Assembly (NCBI RefSeq): GCF_040546275.1 | Contig: NZ_JBEPNO010000012.1 | Coordinates: 109,970 to 173,969, forward strand | Direction: 5' to 3' | Origin: Nakamurella sp040546275 | Lineage (GTDB): Bacteria; Actinomycetota; Actinomycetes; Mycobacteriales; Nakamurellaceae | DNA: 64,000 nt | Shown here: positions 17,105-25,583 of the stretch, in pieces | Layout: every line of letters begins with the position of its first letter | How positions within the stretch are numbered: position 1 is the stretch's first letter | The notes under the pieces: model-generated | Told to the model about the DNA's origin: nothing | The model's input: the letters and a program-made list of their open reading frames with translations, nothing else | Database searches by the model: none | Program-made: the position numbers and the translations under genes

Positions 17105-17533
17105 TTACTTCCGGCCGCGGCCGGGACTGCGGCTCTGCTCTATCTGCAGTTGGTTCAGGCAGGTGGCGGCAGCGACGATCGCGTCCGGTTCGAGGATCAC
17201 CACTGCCTTGCGTCCAGCGATACCCGCCTTGATCTAGTTGATCAGGGCCACGTAGGCGGCCGCAGTGGGTTCGCCGCCGCTGGATTACGAGTTGCAGTCC
17301 CGATTCGTGATGGCGTAGGGGGTGAAGACGGGAACCCCGCCGGCTGCGCTGGCGGCGGACTGGATCGTGTTGACGTAGCTCAGGTTCAGGATGTCGGGGC
17401 CAGCGCCGTGCTGCCGACGATCGTCGCAGGGGCCGTCATCACAGAAAGCAACGTTCTGGGATGTCGCAGAGAGCGACTGGTGTGGGACATGGGTGCTCAG
17501 GAAAAGGCTCCGACCGGCACCGAGAACGCTCAC
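17105..17533 (-). pseudogene. Remnant of a GH6 cellulase catalytic domain
   Basis: One minus-strand frame shows about 110 codons of a glycoside hydrolase family 6 domain. It reads SAASAAGGVPVFTPYAITNRDC, then a TAA stop, then SSGGEPTAAAYVALIN, a TAG stop, and IKAGIAGRKAVVILEPDAI..TCLNQ. The two GH6 hallmarks, RDC and LEPDA (both containing catalytic aspartates in the family), are present. The two in-frame stops, the missing N-terminal half and the C-terminal end at 17105 show it is dead. It sits next to the IS and its flanking hairpins, so it is probably the wreck of an acquired or rearranged cellulase gene. Confidence 0.75.
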
Positions 17534-17564
17534 TTTCCGTAGTCGTCAGCAGATACCGTGCCGA

Positions 17565-18470
17565 CTATGACGAGTGGTAGTGACCCTTGGTGAGCAGACC
17601 GGCGATCGCGTCGAGGACGGTCTCGTCACCGGCGAACGGGCCAGCCGGGCGTGGCCAGTGGAGGACGACGTCGGTAAAACCAAGCGCCTGGGCACGGTCG
17701 GCCGAGGTGGTGAACGAGTCGAGCGAGGTGAACGAGTAGCCCGGAGCGGAGTCCATGGAGAGGTACCGACGGATGGCGGCCGGGTCGCGACCAGCGCCGG
17801 CCGCCGCGGTTTCGAAGATCTCCACCAGTTCGGCCAACCGCGCCCACCAGCCTTCCGTGCCCAGGTCCAGGTCGGGCCCGGTGGTGGCCCAGCCGTCGTA
17901 TCCGCTGGCAAGACGGACCGACCTCGGCCCGTTGCCGGCCACCACCAGCTGGATCCGGGAGCGGGTGCCAGCCGGTTGCATCCGGGCGCGATCCGCGGTG
18001 AAGTACTGGCCGACCTTGCTGGTCTCGGGTTGGCGCAGCAGCAGATCGGTGAGGGCGACGAACTCGGTCAGCCGGTCGACCCGCTGCCCTGGGGTGAGCT
18101 CCGGGTGGCCGAGCACCGTCGCATCCCAGCCGAGGCCACCGGCGCCGATGGCGGCGATCATCCGGCCGCGCCCGGTCCGGCCTGGTGCGTCGCCGGCGAG
18201 GTCGTCCAGCGAGAGCAGCTCCTTCGCGTAGGGCACCGGGTGGCGGAAGTTCGGCGACGTCACCCAGGTGCCAAGATCCAGGCTGGTCGTGGCAGCCGCG
18301 GCGGTGGCCAGTGTGGTGACGGTCGCGTACCAAGGCTCGTCCGCCAGGTCCCGCCAGGCCAGGTGGTCGTAGGTCCAGCCGTGGGCAAAACCCCTGTCCT
18401 CCAGGGATTTCCACCGCAGACGCGTCTCGGCCGCTGGGAACTGGGGAAGGATGACGACGCCGACCTGCAT
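17565..18470 (-). CDS. LLM class flavin-dependent oxidoreductase
   Basis: A 301-residue luciferase-like monooxygenase-fold protein. It shows VGVVILPQFP, RWKSLEDRGFAHGWTYDHLAWRD, LDLGTWVTSPNFRHPV, GRMIAAIGAGGLGWDA and VVAGNGPRSVRLASGYDGWATTGP, the usual F420/FMN-binding arrangement of the actinobacterial LLM family. Substrate and cofactor (FMN or F420) cannot be told from sequence. The ATG at 18470 (MQVGVVILPQF) is chosen; the extra upstream codons overlap the divergent promoter region. It is divergent from the aldo/keto reductase. Confidence 0.88.
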   Translation of the reverse strand: MQVGVVILPQFPAAETRLRWKSLEDRGFAHGWTYDHLAWRDLADEPWYATVTTLATAAAATTSLDLGTWVTSPNFRHPVPYAKELLSLDDLAGDAPGRTGRGRMIAAIGAGGLGWDATVLGHPELTPGQRVDRLTEFVALTDLLLRQPETSKVGQYFTADRARMQPAGTRSRIQLVVAGNGPRSVRLASGYDGWATTGPDLDLGTEGWWARLAELVEIFETAAAGAGRDPAAIRRYLSMDSAPGYSFTSLDSFTTSADRAQALGFTDVVLHWPRPAGPFAGDETVLDAIAGLLTKGHYHSS

Positions 18471-18574
18471 GGGTGCGAACCTACCGGGTACTGGTAGTAC
18501 TGGCTGGTCACACCAGAAGGCGACCGGCATTGGACAACGACGTGACGAACAAGTCACACAAGAGGAGCTCGCAG

Positions 18575-19411
18575 ATGAGCGCAGTACCCAACGTCCTGCT
18601 GAACAACGGCGTCGAAATTCCGCAGCTGGGTTTCGGCGTCTTCCAGATCAAGCCCGCGGATACCGTCGAGGCGGTCACCAAGGCTCTGGAGATCGGCTAC
18701 CGCCACATCGACACCGCTCAGATGTACGGCAACGAGAAGGAGGTCGGCCAGGCCATCGCGCAATCCGGCCTCGACCGCTCCGAGATCTTCGTGACCAGCA
18801 AGCTGAACAACAACCAGCACGGCTATGACGACGCCCTCACCGCGTTCGACAAGACCCTGTCCGACCTGGGCCTGGAGAAGGTGGACCTGTTCCTCATCCA
18901 CTGGCCGCTGGCCACGGTGCGGAACTTCGTCGACACCTGGAAGGCGTTCGAGACCATCTACTCCGAGGGCCGCTCCCGGTCGATCGGTGTCTCGAACTTC
19001 CAGCCGCACCACCTGCGCAGCCTGCACGAGCAGACCACGGTGCCGCCGGCCGTCAACCAGATCGAGGTGCACCCGTACCTGACGCAGGAGCCGCTGCGTG
19101 CCTTCGACGACGAGCACGGCATCAAGACCGAGGCCTGGTCGCCGATCGCGCAGGGCAAGGTGCTGGACGATCCGACCATCACCGCCATCGCGAAGGAGTA
19201 CGACAAGACGCCGGCCCAGGTCGTCCTGCGCTGGCACGTGCAGCACGGCAGCATCATCTTCCCGAAGTCCGTCACCCCGGAGCGGATGAAGGAGAACTTC
19301 GAGATCTTCGACTTCGAGTTGGCGCCCGCCGACATGGGGTCGATCTCCGCGCTCAACAAGGACGAGCGGACGGGTCCCGACCCGGACGTCTTCGACTACG
19401 TTCCCGCCTGA
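18575..19411 (+). CDS. Aldo/keto reductase
   Basis: A 278-residue NADPH-dependent TIM-barrel reductase, close to the 2,5-diketo-D-gluconate reductase group. The catalytic tetrad is visible: Asp in YRHIDTAQMYGNEKEVG, Tyr in the same motif, Lys in FVTSKLNNN and His in LFLIHWPLA. Cofactor-binding IFPKSVTPERMKENFEIFDF is near the C-terminus. The ATG at 18575 follows AGAGGAG. It ends in a strong hairpin shared with the convergent lipoprotein gene. Substrate unknown. Confidence 0.93.
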   Translation: MSAVPNVLLNNGVEIPQLGFGVFQIKPADTVEAVTKALEIGYRHIDTAQMYGNEKEVGQAIAQSGLDRSEIFVTSKLNNNQHGYDDALTAFDKTLSDLGLEKVDLFLIHWPLATVRNFVDTWKAFETIYSEGRSRSIGVSNFQPHHLRSLHEQTTVPPAVNQIEVHPYLTQEPLRAFDDEHGIKTEAWSPIAQGKVLDDPTITAIAKEYDKTPAQVVLRWHVQHGSIIFPKSVTPERMKENFEIFDFELAPADMGSISALNKDERTGPDPDVFDYVPA

Positions 19412-19436
19412 GCCATCTGATCCATCGCCGTTGTTG

Positions 19437-19471
19437 CTGACTTCGGGCGGCTTGCTGCCGCCCGAAGTCAG
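19437..19471. terminator. Bidirectional hairpin terminator between convergent genes
   Basis: A perfect 15-bp stem (CTGACTTCGGGCGGC and its complement) with loop TTGCT. The right arm includes the stop codon of the minus-strand lipoprotein gene. There is no T-run, so it is an I-shaped terminator of the kind common in actinobacteria. Confidence 0.85.
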
Positions 19472-20823
19472 CCGGTGAGTTCCAGACCTGAGGTCCGGAA
19501 CCGTGTCTTCCCCGTGTTGGCCGTCTTCGGCTCGTACATCTCGCCCCATTCGAGCAGAGCCGATCCGGTCCACGTCGAGAAGCCGGCTCCGGCCAGCGGC
19601 GCTGAAGGCAACGCCCGCCACCCTCTGGTCGCGGGGTCGTATGTCGAGGCGCCTCCGGGGTAGGTGGCCCTACCGCCCGGCGTGGTGGTGCAGGTACTCG
19701 TGTCGTAGGCCAACAGGGAGTTGCCGGTCCACAGGAAGTCGGCACTCAGATCGTCGTCGGGTCCGTGGGGGAGTTCCGTCAGCGTTCCGGTGGCAGGGTC
19801 GGCCAACACCGAGTGCAGATTGAAGCGGTAGGGCCCCGCACAGAACCCGCAGTAGGGCTGTCCGGCCGGGAAGAGCAGGTTCGATCCGGAGGTCGATCCC
19901 AGGGCCAGGATCCTGGGGGCCACCGTGCCCGCCTTCGATGCCAGACGGTTCGAGGTCGACTGTCCGTTTCCGTCCAGAGTGAAGCCGTCAGTACCGAAGG
20001 TCGACTCGGTGGTGTTGTTGCCGACCGGATGGCTGTCGAGCCAGTAGACGAAGAGATAGACCGAAGATCCAATGGCAGCACTGGTCACCAGTTGCGCATG
20101 ATGGTGCGGATCGAGTCGGACTGCTGTCTCCGCGGTCCAGGAATTCGTCTGCGGATCGTAGAACCGGACAAATGCGGAGGTCTCGCCATCGAGGACGACG
20201 ACCAGCGCCACGCGTGACCCGGTCCAGACCGCCTGTACGGACAGTCGGTGCGATGAATCTGCGCGCGGGAGGTTCGGCGGCGTAGCCACCCTGATCCAGG
20301 AGCGTGTGCCAGGCGTGTACAGCGCGCCGTCCTCCAGTGGGCCGCCTGTGGCGTCCTGACCTCCCCAGACGAAGAGGGAGGTGCCGGTCCACACCGATAC
20401 GGCGCCTGATCGCGCACCGATCGGCGCCGTAAGCAGGGTGGTCCAGGCGCGAGTCGCCGGATCGTAGGAGGCGCCGTCCGCGAAATATTTGCTGGTCTGC
20501 ATGGTGTTGCCGCCCCAGATGATCCACGCCGTGCCGGTCCAGGCGCTGGCCCCGTTCTCCCGTCCGACGATCGGCGCGTCCGGGAGTGCCGACCACCGTG
20601 GGTGCCGGAACACCGGTCGTGGCGTGTTGGTCGTACCTCCGCCGGATGCAGCGAGAGTGCTTGTGCTACTGGTAATTCCACTACTCGCGCCGGTGGTTGC
20701 AGTACTTCCGGTCCTCGCGCTCTGCCCCGCACAGCCGGCGACCAGTGCAGCGGTGGCAAGGAGAGCCATGGCTGCCCGGCCATGACGTCCGGCCCGTCGC
20801 CGCACCGTTCCGCGTCCGTCCAT
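19468..20823 (-). CDS. Secreted lipoprotein with kelch-like repeats
   Basis: A 451-residue exported protein. The N-terminus has basic residues, a hydrophobic core and the lipobox LVAGC, followed by a Ser/Thr/Gly-rich linker. The rest contains repeated blocks of the form WTGTAWIIWGGN, YDPATRAWTTLLTAPIGAR and WTGTSLFVWGGQD, the pattern of kelch/galactose-oxidase beta-propeller repeats. A ligand-binding or enzyme-like propeller on the outer face of the membrane is likely; no catalytic residues are recognised. The ATG at 20823 gives a complete signal peptide. It is divergent from the HTH gene, whose operator region it shares. Confidence 0.8.
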   Translation of the reverse strand: MDGRGTVRRRAGRHGRAAMALLATAALVAGCAGQSARTGSTATTGASSGITSSTSTLAASGGGTTNTPRPVFRHPRWSALPDAPIVGRENGASAWTGTAWIIWGGNTMQTSKYFADGASYDPATRAWTTLLTAPIGARSGAVSVWTGTSLFVWGGQDATGGPLEDGALYTPGTRSWIRVATPPNLPRADSSHRLSVQAVWTGSRVALVVVLDGETSAFVRFYDPQTNSWTAETAVRLDPHHHAQLVTSAAIGSSVYLFVYWLDSHPVGNNTTESTFGTDGFTLDGNGQSTSNRLASKAGTVAPRILALGSTSGSNLLFPAGQPYCGFCAGPYRFNLHSVLADPATGTLTELPHGPDDDLSADFLWTGNSLLAYDTSTCTTTPGGRATYPGGASTYDPATRGWRALPSAPLAGAGFSTWTGSALLEWGEMYEPKTANTGKTRFRTSGLELTG

Positions 20824-20869
20824 GACGACCAGACGGCGCACGGCGGGCCAGGGGTTGCGCGGATCAAGC

Positions 20870-20913
20870 GTCAATCTGCATTGACAGATCCGCATTGTCA
20901 ATCTACATTGACA
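20870..20913 (+). promoter_or_regulatory. Promoter with two palindromic operators before the HTH gene
   Basis: Two dyads of one type lie 27 bp apart centre to centre: GTCAAT-CTGC-ATTGAC (20870-20885) and TGTCAAT-CTAC-ATTGACA (20896-20913). The second half of dyad 1 gives a perfect -35 TTGACA at 20881-20886. Inside dyad 2 lies TACATT (20904-20909), a -10-like hexamer 17 bp further on. Transcription would start near 20916, the A of the ATG, implying a leaderless message. The dyads fit autoregulation by the product of the gene; that part is inference. Confidence 0.7.
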
Positions 20914-20915
20914 AC

Positions 20916-21164
20916 ATGACGGACAACACGACAACAGGAACCGACCTCGCGCAGGCGGCGAGCAGCGGCGATCCGGCGGAGGGGCTTCGCGCGGTGCGCG
21001 CGCTGCGCGAGCTCGCTGACCGGCTCGAGACGTTGCAGGTCGGGCAGGCCCGCGATCTGGGCTGGTCCTGGCAGGAGATCGCCTCGCACATCGGGGTCAG
21101 CCGTCAGGCGGTCCACAAGAAGTACAGCCACGCCGAGCGTCACTTCTTCGGAAAGGAAAGGTAG
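20916..21164 (+). CDS. Small helix-turn-helix DNA-binding protein
   Basis: An 82-residue protein. After a polar N-terminus it has GLRAVRALRELADRLETLQVGQARDLGWSW..., then a helix-turn-helix (WQEIASHIGVSRQAVHKKY, about residues 50-68) of the sigma-region-4/RNA-polymerase type. It is probably the regulator of itself and the following Clp N-domain gene; the two genes are two bases apart. The ATG at 20916 coincides with the predicted transcription start. An upstream in-frame ATG at 20895 would lie inside the operators and is unlikely. Confidence 0.85.
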   Translation: MTDNTTTGTDLAQAASSGDPAEGLRAVRALRELADRLETLQVGQARDLGWSWQEIASHIGVSRQAVHKKYSHAERHFFGKER

Positions 21165-21166
21165 CC

Positions 21167-21712
21167 ATGTTCGAACGATTCAGCCACGAGGCCAGGACGG
21201 TGGTGGTGCTCGCGCAGGAGGAGGCCAGGACGACGCGGGAACCGAACATCGGAACCCACCATCTGTTGATCGGGCTCGCCGGCCCGGGGGACGACACCGC
21301 CTCCCGTGCGTTGCGGGCAGTAGGTCTGGATGCAGCCACCGTGCGCAGGCATCACACGATGTCGGCCGGCCGTGCACTCGACGGTTCTGCCTTGGCCGGG
21401 CTCGGGATCGATCTCGAGACCGTCCGGCGGGCCGCGGAGGAGCGGTTCGGGGCGGGCGCCCTCGATGCACCGCCGGGTCGACGTCGGCTGCAGGGTCACA
21501 TCCCGCTCAGCTTCGGCGCCAAGCAGTCGCTCGAACTCGCACTCAGATCAGCGGTCGCGCTGCAGTCGAGCGAGATCTCGACGGGTCACCTACTGCTGGG
21601 CATCATCGACGAGGGCCGTGATCGAGGCGCCGGCCTCCTGCGTGACTGCGGTATCGACCTCACCTCCCTTCGTGCGGGGGTCGTCGCCCTCCTGACGCCC
21701 CGCGCCGCCTGA
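21167..21712 (+). CDS. Orphan Clp N-terminal (Clp R) domain protein
   Basis: A 181-residue protein made of two Clp N-domain repeats: MFERFSHEARTVVVLAQEEARTT and NIGTHHLLIGLA, then LSFGAKQSLELALRSAVALQSSEISTGHLLLGIIDE. No AAA+ ATPase module follows. In ClpA/ClpC the domain binds substrates and adaptors, so this protein may act as an adaptor, a decoy or a sensor; that is inference. HTH/Clp-N pairs of this type are recurrent in actinobacteria. GGAAAGG precedes the ATG, and it is co-transcribed with the HTH gene. Confidence 0.88.
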   Translation: MFERFSHEARTVVVLAQEEARTTREPNIGTHHLLIGLAGPGDDTASRALRAVGLDAATVRRHHTMSAGRALDGSALAGLGIDLETVRRAAEERFGAGALDAPPGRRRLQGHIPLSFGAKQSLELALRSAVALQSSEISTGHLLLGIIDEGRDRGAGLLRDCGIDLTSLRAGVVALLTPRAA

Positions 21713-21739
21713 GCCCAGCGAGGTCTCGCGGTGGCCGGG

Positions 21740-22354
21740 TCAGAAGCCGAGTTCAGCCCGAGCCGCAAGCGGTGTCGGCGTCGCCCAGCGGCGCAGGTAG
21801 TTGTCGTTGGTGGTCAGTGAGCGGGTGAAAGCCTTGTCCAGGTAGAGGGTCCCGTGCAGATGGTCGGTCTCGTGGGCAACGATCCTGGCGGCCCACCCGC
21901 TGACCACCTCGTCGACGGGGGCGCCGTTTTCGTCGGTGGCAACCAGGTGGACGGCGCTGGGCCGCTCGACCACCGCCTGGTAGCCCGGCACGGACAGACA
22001 CCCCTCGTAGAACGCCGCGACGTCGTCACCGACGGTGCGGTAGGAGGGATTGACGAGCACCCGGAACGGCAGCGGCGACCGATCACGAACGCGGGCGGCC
22101 TCGGACGGGAGGGTGGCCAGGTCCTCCAGGACGGCCAGCTGGACGCCGAGCCCGATCTGCGGGGCGGCCAGCCCGACACCCGGTGCAGCCAGCATGGTCT
22201 CGCGCATGGCGGTGATCAGATCGGCCAACACGTCAGCGGAGAGGCTACCGTCGTAGGGCTCCGCCCGCCGACGCAGCACCGAGTCGCCGGCGGCGACGAT
22301 GGGCAGGGGACGGGGGCCGGACAGCAGTTGCTCGACGGCAGAGTTCAGTGGCAC
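21740..22354 (-). CDS. def: Peptide deformylase
   Basis: Removes the formyl group from nascent protein N-termini. The 204-residue protein shows the three family motifs: GVGLAAPQIG (about residue 60), EGCLSVPG with the metal-binding Cys (about 115) and AHETDHLHG with the two metal-binding His and the catalytic Glu (about 157). The start is the GTG at 22354; the length matches actinobacterial enzymes. The stop is 28 bases from the convergent Clp-N gene stop. Confidence 0.95.
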   Translation of the reverse strand: MPLNSAVEQLLSGPRPLPIVAAGDSVLRRRAEPYDGSLSADVLADLITAMRETMLAAPGVGLAAPQIGLGVQLAVLEDLATLPSEAARVRDRSPLPFRVLVNPSYRTVGDDVAAFYEGCLSVPGYQAVVERPSAVHLVATDENGAPVDEVVSGWAARIVAHETDHLHGTLYLDKAFTRSLTTNDNYLRRWATPTPLAARAELGF

Positions 22355-22760
22355 CCCTGCAGGTTAGTGGGCGCTGGCCGGCTTGCGGGCACGCCTGTTG
22401 GACCCCCGGGTGCGGATCATCGAGACGTCAGGCTGCGTCACCGACGGCCGAATTGTCGCTGAGCTGTCCTCTTTCGCTGCCTCACTCCATTCAGAACGAT
22501 AAGTATCGCCTCGGTTCGCGGATTGGCTGGACGCTGGTCAGGAGCTCCACGCTCCGTCCGTCCTGCCGTACAAAGTCGCCAACGTCGGCCTACATCTGCC
22601 TCGCGCAGCGCCTTCGGACAACGGCTTGGACGCTGGATGGTGCACTGCCTCGCAATGCTGCCGATCACGGACTTCCTGTCCGGCTTGTGTCCTGACCGCC
22701 TGACTCGGCTACTGCGGTTCGTCATGGCGAGGAAACCTGTGGGTTGCAGGGAGAGTGCAG
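22355..22760. other. Unassigned 400-base stretch, possible relic
   Basis: No gene could be supported. Codon structure is poor on all frames, and a minus-strand open frame (22438-22764) is Arg-rich without a recognisable motif. Base composition appears less GC-rich than in the neighbours. It lies upstream of def and downstream of the GH76 gene and may be a decayed gene or a rearrangement scar. Confidence 0.4.
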
Positions 22761-23867
22761 TCATTCCGCAGCAACCCGGCCGGTGCGCTCGAGAAGCGCG
22801 GCGGCCTCCATCAGCATCCAGCCGGAGAGTTGGACCGACAGGTCCCGTTCCGGCTGGTCGGACTCCTCGACGGTCGCACCCGAGGTGCGTCCGGCGCGCC
22901 CGCGGCCCGGGAGTAGGGCTGGGATGCGCCAGTCAGGTCCGAACAGTGGGCCAGCCGGGGCCGAGACCCGTTGTGCCCAGGCCGCTTCCGCCGAGGCCAA
23001 CACCAGGTGTCCAGCCATCTCACGGGTCTGGACATCCTCGACGTCCCGGCCCGGCAACGAGATGGCAACCTGAGCCAGGTACCGCATCAGGATCCCGGTG
23101 AAGAGTCCGCCGTTACCACCGCCATGGCCCAACAGCACCCCGGCAACCGCCAGTTCCCGATCGATCGCCGCCACGAGACGGTGGATCCGTGAGTGGTCGC
23201 TGGAATCGTCCTGCTGGACGAGTTGCAGTTCGGCGCCCAGCACCACCCCCTGGCAGTAGGTGAAGTAGGTGGGTTTGAGCTGCTCCCCGGGATGAAATCC
23301 GTCGGCGATCAGGTCACTGCCCGGTAGTCGCAGGTTGGTGTCCATCCAGTCGGCCATCTGCTGCGCACGATGCCGGAATCCCGTCCGGGCCAGCAGGATC
23401 GCCGCCGGACCGTTCGCGGGAGCGTTGAAGAACTCCTCGCCGGTGCGCCACGGAATGCCGCCCATCGGCGGCGACCAGGCATCGAGGATTCTGGTGCAGA
23501 TCACCCGCAGCGCAACGGCATCGCCACTGCCCGCCTTCTCGGCCCGCAGCAGAGCAAGCCCGATCCAGGCCATGTCGTCGTAGTAGTCGTTGGTGAAGCG
23601 GCCGAGGTTCCGGAGTCGGATGGAGGCGACGACCCGGGAGATCCGGCGTCGTCGGACGGGAGTCGGATCGCGCATCCACGCATCGATCAGCACGTCGAGA
23701 AGGTGGGCCTGCCACCAGATGTGCCATCGCAGGAACAGCAGGTGCCCTGGGGTGGCGGGCCAGAGGACCACACCCAGAGCGGTACCCGGCAGGCCGACCA
23801 GTCGGCGTAGATGCCGCCGGGTGACGGCGTTCTCCGCCTGTTCGGCGCGGGATGCCCAGTCGGCCAC
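22761..23867 (-). CDS. Glycoside hydrolase family 76-like protein
   Basis: A 368-residue (alpha/alpha)6-barrel-type protein with GH76 features. These are WHIWWQAHLLDVLIDAW, FTNDYYDDMAWIGLALLRAE with the paired Asp of the family, and GGIPWRTGEEFFNAPANGPAAILLAR. Known GH76 enzymes are alpha-1,6-mannanases. No signal peptide is evident, so an intracellular role in mannan or glycolipid processing is possible. The GTG start at 23867 lies two bases after the SURF1 stop. It is the last gene of the ptpA-SURF1-GH76 transcript. Confidence 0.82.
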   Translation of the reverse strand: MADWASRAEQAENAVTRRHLRRLVGLPGTALGVVLWPATPGHLLFLRWHIWWQAHLLDVLIDAWMRDPTPVRRRRISRVVASIRLRNLGRFTNDYYDDMAWIGLALLRAEKAGSGDAVALRVICTRILDAWSPPMGGIPWRTGEEFFNAPANGPAAILLARTGFRHRAQQMADWMDTNLRLPGSDLIADGFHPGEQLKPTYFTYCQGVVLGAELQLVQQDDSSDHSRIHRLVAAIDRELAVAGVLLGHGGGNGGLFTGILMRYLAQVAISLPGRDVEDVQTREMAGHLVLASAEAAWAQRVSAPAGPLFGPDWRIPALLPGRGRAGRTSGATVEESDQPERDLSVQLSGWMLMEAAALLERTGRVAAE

Positions 23868-23869
23868 CG

Positions 23870-24958
23870 TCAGTCGAACAATTGCGATCGGTCGAAACCG
23901 TCGCGGGCGGGACGCTTGGTCTTGCCCCGGCGCGAGTTCTTCTCAGGGGCAGCGCGTTGCGAGCCGGCGGTTTCGAGGCCCGCCGTTGCCCGGGCGGCCG
24001 CAGGCGCGGCCGGGGCGGGGCGCGCGTCAGCGGAGGATTGTTCGGGCAACCCGTCCGGATCGGGTCGAGGCAGAACGGCGGCCGGCTCCAGATTCCCGGG
24101 CGGCGGGCTGATCTCGTCCGGATAGCGACTGCGATCGGGGTAGGAGACGTTCCGCTCGTCGGGCCCGCGCGGGTCGGTCGCCTCCCGGAAGATGAAGTAG
24201 CAGATTGCCAGCAGGGACATCCCGCCGAAGGCGCACCATTGCAACGCATACGAGAAGTACGGGCCGACATCGGTCTGCGGCAGCCCGATCTCGACCAGCA
24301 CGCCGGGGGAACCGGCTTCCAGCTGGATGTACCCCTGCAGGATGTTTCCGTCCGGGCCGGTGGTGCCCACCATGCCGGCCAACGAATCCGCGTCGACGGC
24401 CCAGGCCTGGTTCAGGCCGTCCTGGAGTTTCGGCGTCCGGCCGGCCGGGTCGGTCTGGTCCTGCTGCACGCGACCGGTCACGGTGACCTGCCCACTGGGC
24501 ACCGGCGGAAGCGGCACGTTCGCCTTGATGTCGCCGAACGACCGATACCCCCGGTCGACCAGCAACACCGTGCCGTCGGTCAGCCTCATCGGGAGGACCA
24601 CCTCGGACACCGGGTTGCCCTGGCTGTCCTGCCGCAGCCGCACGTAGTAGGTGTTCTGCGGATCGAAGGTCCCGGTGGCGGTGACCGGCTTGTAGACCGC
24701 CTCGTCGTCCGGTTGGGTAGTGGTGGACAGCAGCTGTCGCACTGCGACAGGTGTTGCCGTGAGCGCCGTTCTGATCGAGTTGTTGGTGGCGGTGTTCTCG
24801 GCGTTCCGGCTGAACTGCCACGGCGCGAGAACCATCCAGCACGCGGCGGTGAAGGCCAACGCGGCCACGACGGCGCCCAACCAACCCGGCTTGAGCAGGA
24901 ATCGGAACCGTGCGGGACGAGGCGCTGCCGCGCTGCCCTTCTCGATGGTCGCCGTCAT
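23870..24958 (-). CDS. SURF1 family cytochrome oxidase assembly protein
   Basis: A 362-residue membrane protein with two helices in the SURF1 arrangement, about residues 26-48 (GWLGAVVAALAFTAACWMV) and 230-252. Between them is an extracytoplasmic domain containing TATGTFDPQNTYYVRLR and LLVDRGYRSF. SURF1 proteins help insert haem a into subunit I of aa3-type oxidases, matching the oxidase genes further right. The C-terminal 100 residues are a charged, Pro/Ala-rich tail absent from short homologues. The start overlaps the ptpA stop by ATGA. Confidence 0.9.
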   Translation of the reverse strand: MTATIEKGSAAAPRPARFRFLLKPGWLGAVVAALAFTAACWMVLAPWQFSRNAENTATNNSIRTALTATPVAVRQLLSTTTQPDDEAVYKPVTATGTFDPQNTYYVRLRQDSQGNPVSEVVLPMRLTDGTVLLVDRGYRSFGDIKANVPLPPVPSGQVTVTGRVQQDQTDPAGRTPKLQDGLNQAWAVDADSLAGMVGTTGPDGNILQGYIQLEAGSPGVLVEIGLPQTDVGPYFSYALQWCAFGGMSLLAICYFIFREATDPRGPDERNVSYPDRSRYPDEISPPPGNLEPAAVLPRPDPDGLPEQSSADARPAPAAPAAARATAGLETAGSQRAAPEKNSRRGKTKRPARDGFDRSQLFD

Positions 24959-25464
24959 GTCAGTCGCCGCCTGATCTCGGCCAGGACGCCGGGGATGGCC
25001 GCAGCCGTCATGGCAACCACCTCGTCGAATTCTGCGTCCGGACCCTGGTAGGGATCGGGGATCTCATCCGCCGATGCGCTCGGATCGAAACTCCGCAGCA
25101 GGCGCACCTTGTCCGGTTCAGCAGTCATCCGCTGCAGCGCACGCAGATGCCCGCGATCGGCGGCGAGCGCCAGGTCGATGGTGGTCAGTTCGTCCTCGGT
25201 GATCTGGTGCGCCCGGTGATCGGACGAGTACCCGGCCCGCCGCAATGCCGCCTGGGCCTGCCGATCGGCCGGGTGTCCGATGTGCCAGTTGCCCGTCCCG
25301 GCGCTGGAGACCTGCACTGCATGTTCGAGCCCGGCGTCCTGCACCGCGGCCCGCAGCATCTGTTCACCGATCGGCGAACGGCAGATGTTGCCGCTGCAGA
25401 TCACGCTCACCTGCAGCGGCCGGGTCCGGGTGTCGCTTCCAGTCACCGCTCCATTGTCACCCAC
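24955..25464 (-). CDS. ptpA: Low-molecular-weight protein tyrosine phosphatase
   Basis: A 169-residue phosphatase with the P-loop CSGNICRSP (CX5R; about residue 23) and the general-acid motif DPYQG (about 140). It aligns over its length with mycobacterial PtpA (SSAGTGNWHIG, RRAGYSSDHRAHQI, RLLRSFDPSAS). The order ptpA-SURF1 is the same as in Mycobacterium tuberculosis. The GTG at 25464 is given as start; a GTG at 25446 (six codons later) is an alternative. It overlaps SURF1 by four bases. Confidence 0.92.
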   Translation of the reverse strand: MGDNGAVTGSDTRTRPLQVSVICSGNICRSPIGEQMLRAAVQDAGLEHAVQVSSAGTGNWHIGHPADRQAQAALRRAGYSSDHRAHQITEDELTTIDLALAADRGHLRALQRMTAEPDKVRLLRSFDPSASADEIPDPYQGPDAEFDEVVAMTAAAIPGVLAEIRRRLT

Positions 25465-25583
25465 CCGGCCGGCATCGTCCGGCCCGACGGCGGGACCCGG
25501 CCGGTCCGGACCCGTCCGTTTGCGATGTGGTGCAGGATGCGGGGGTTCTGAAGGGACAGCACACCACAGACCAGGAGGGCCCC

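Noticed and set aside
22438..22764. 108-codon minus-strand gene
   Set aside because: Arg-rich sequence with no motif, overlapping the end of the GH76 gene; not distinguishable from chance.
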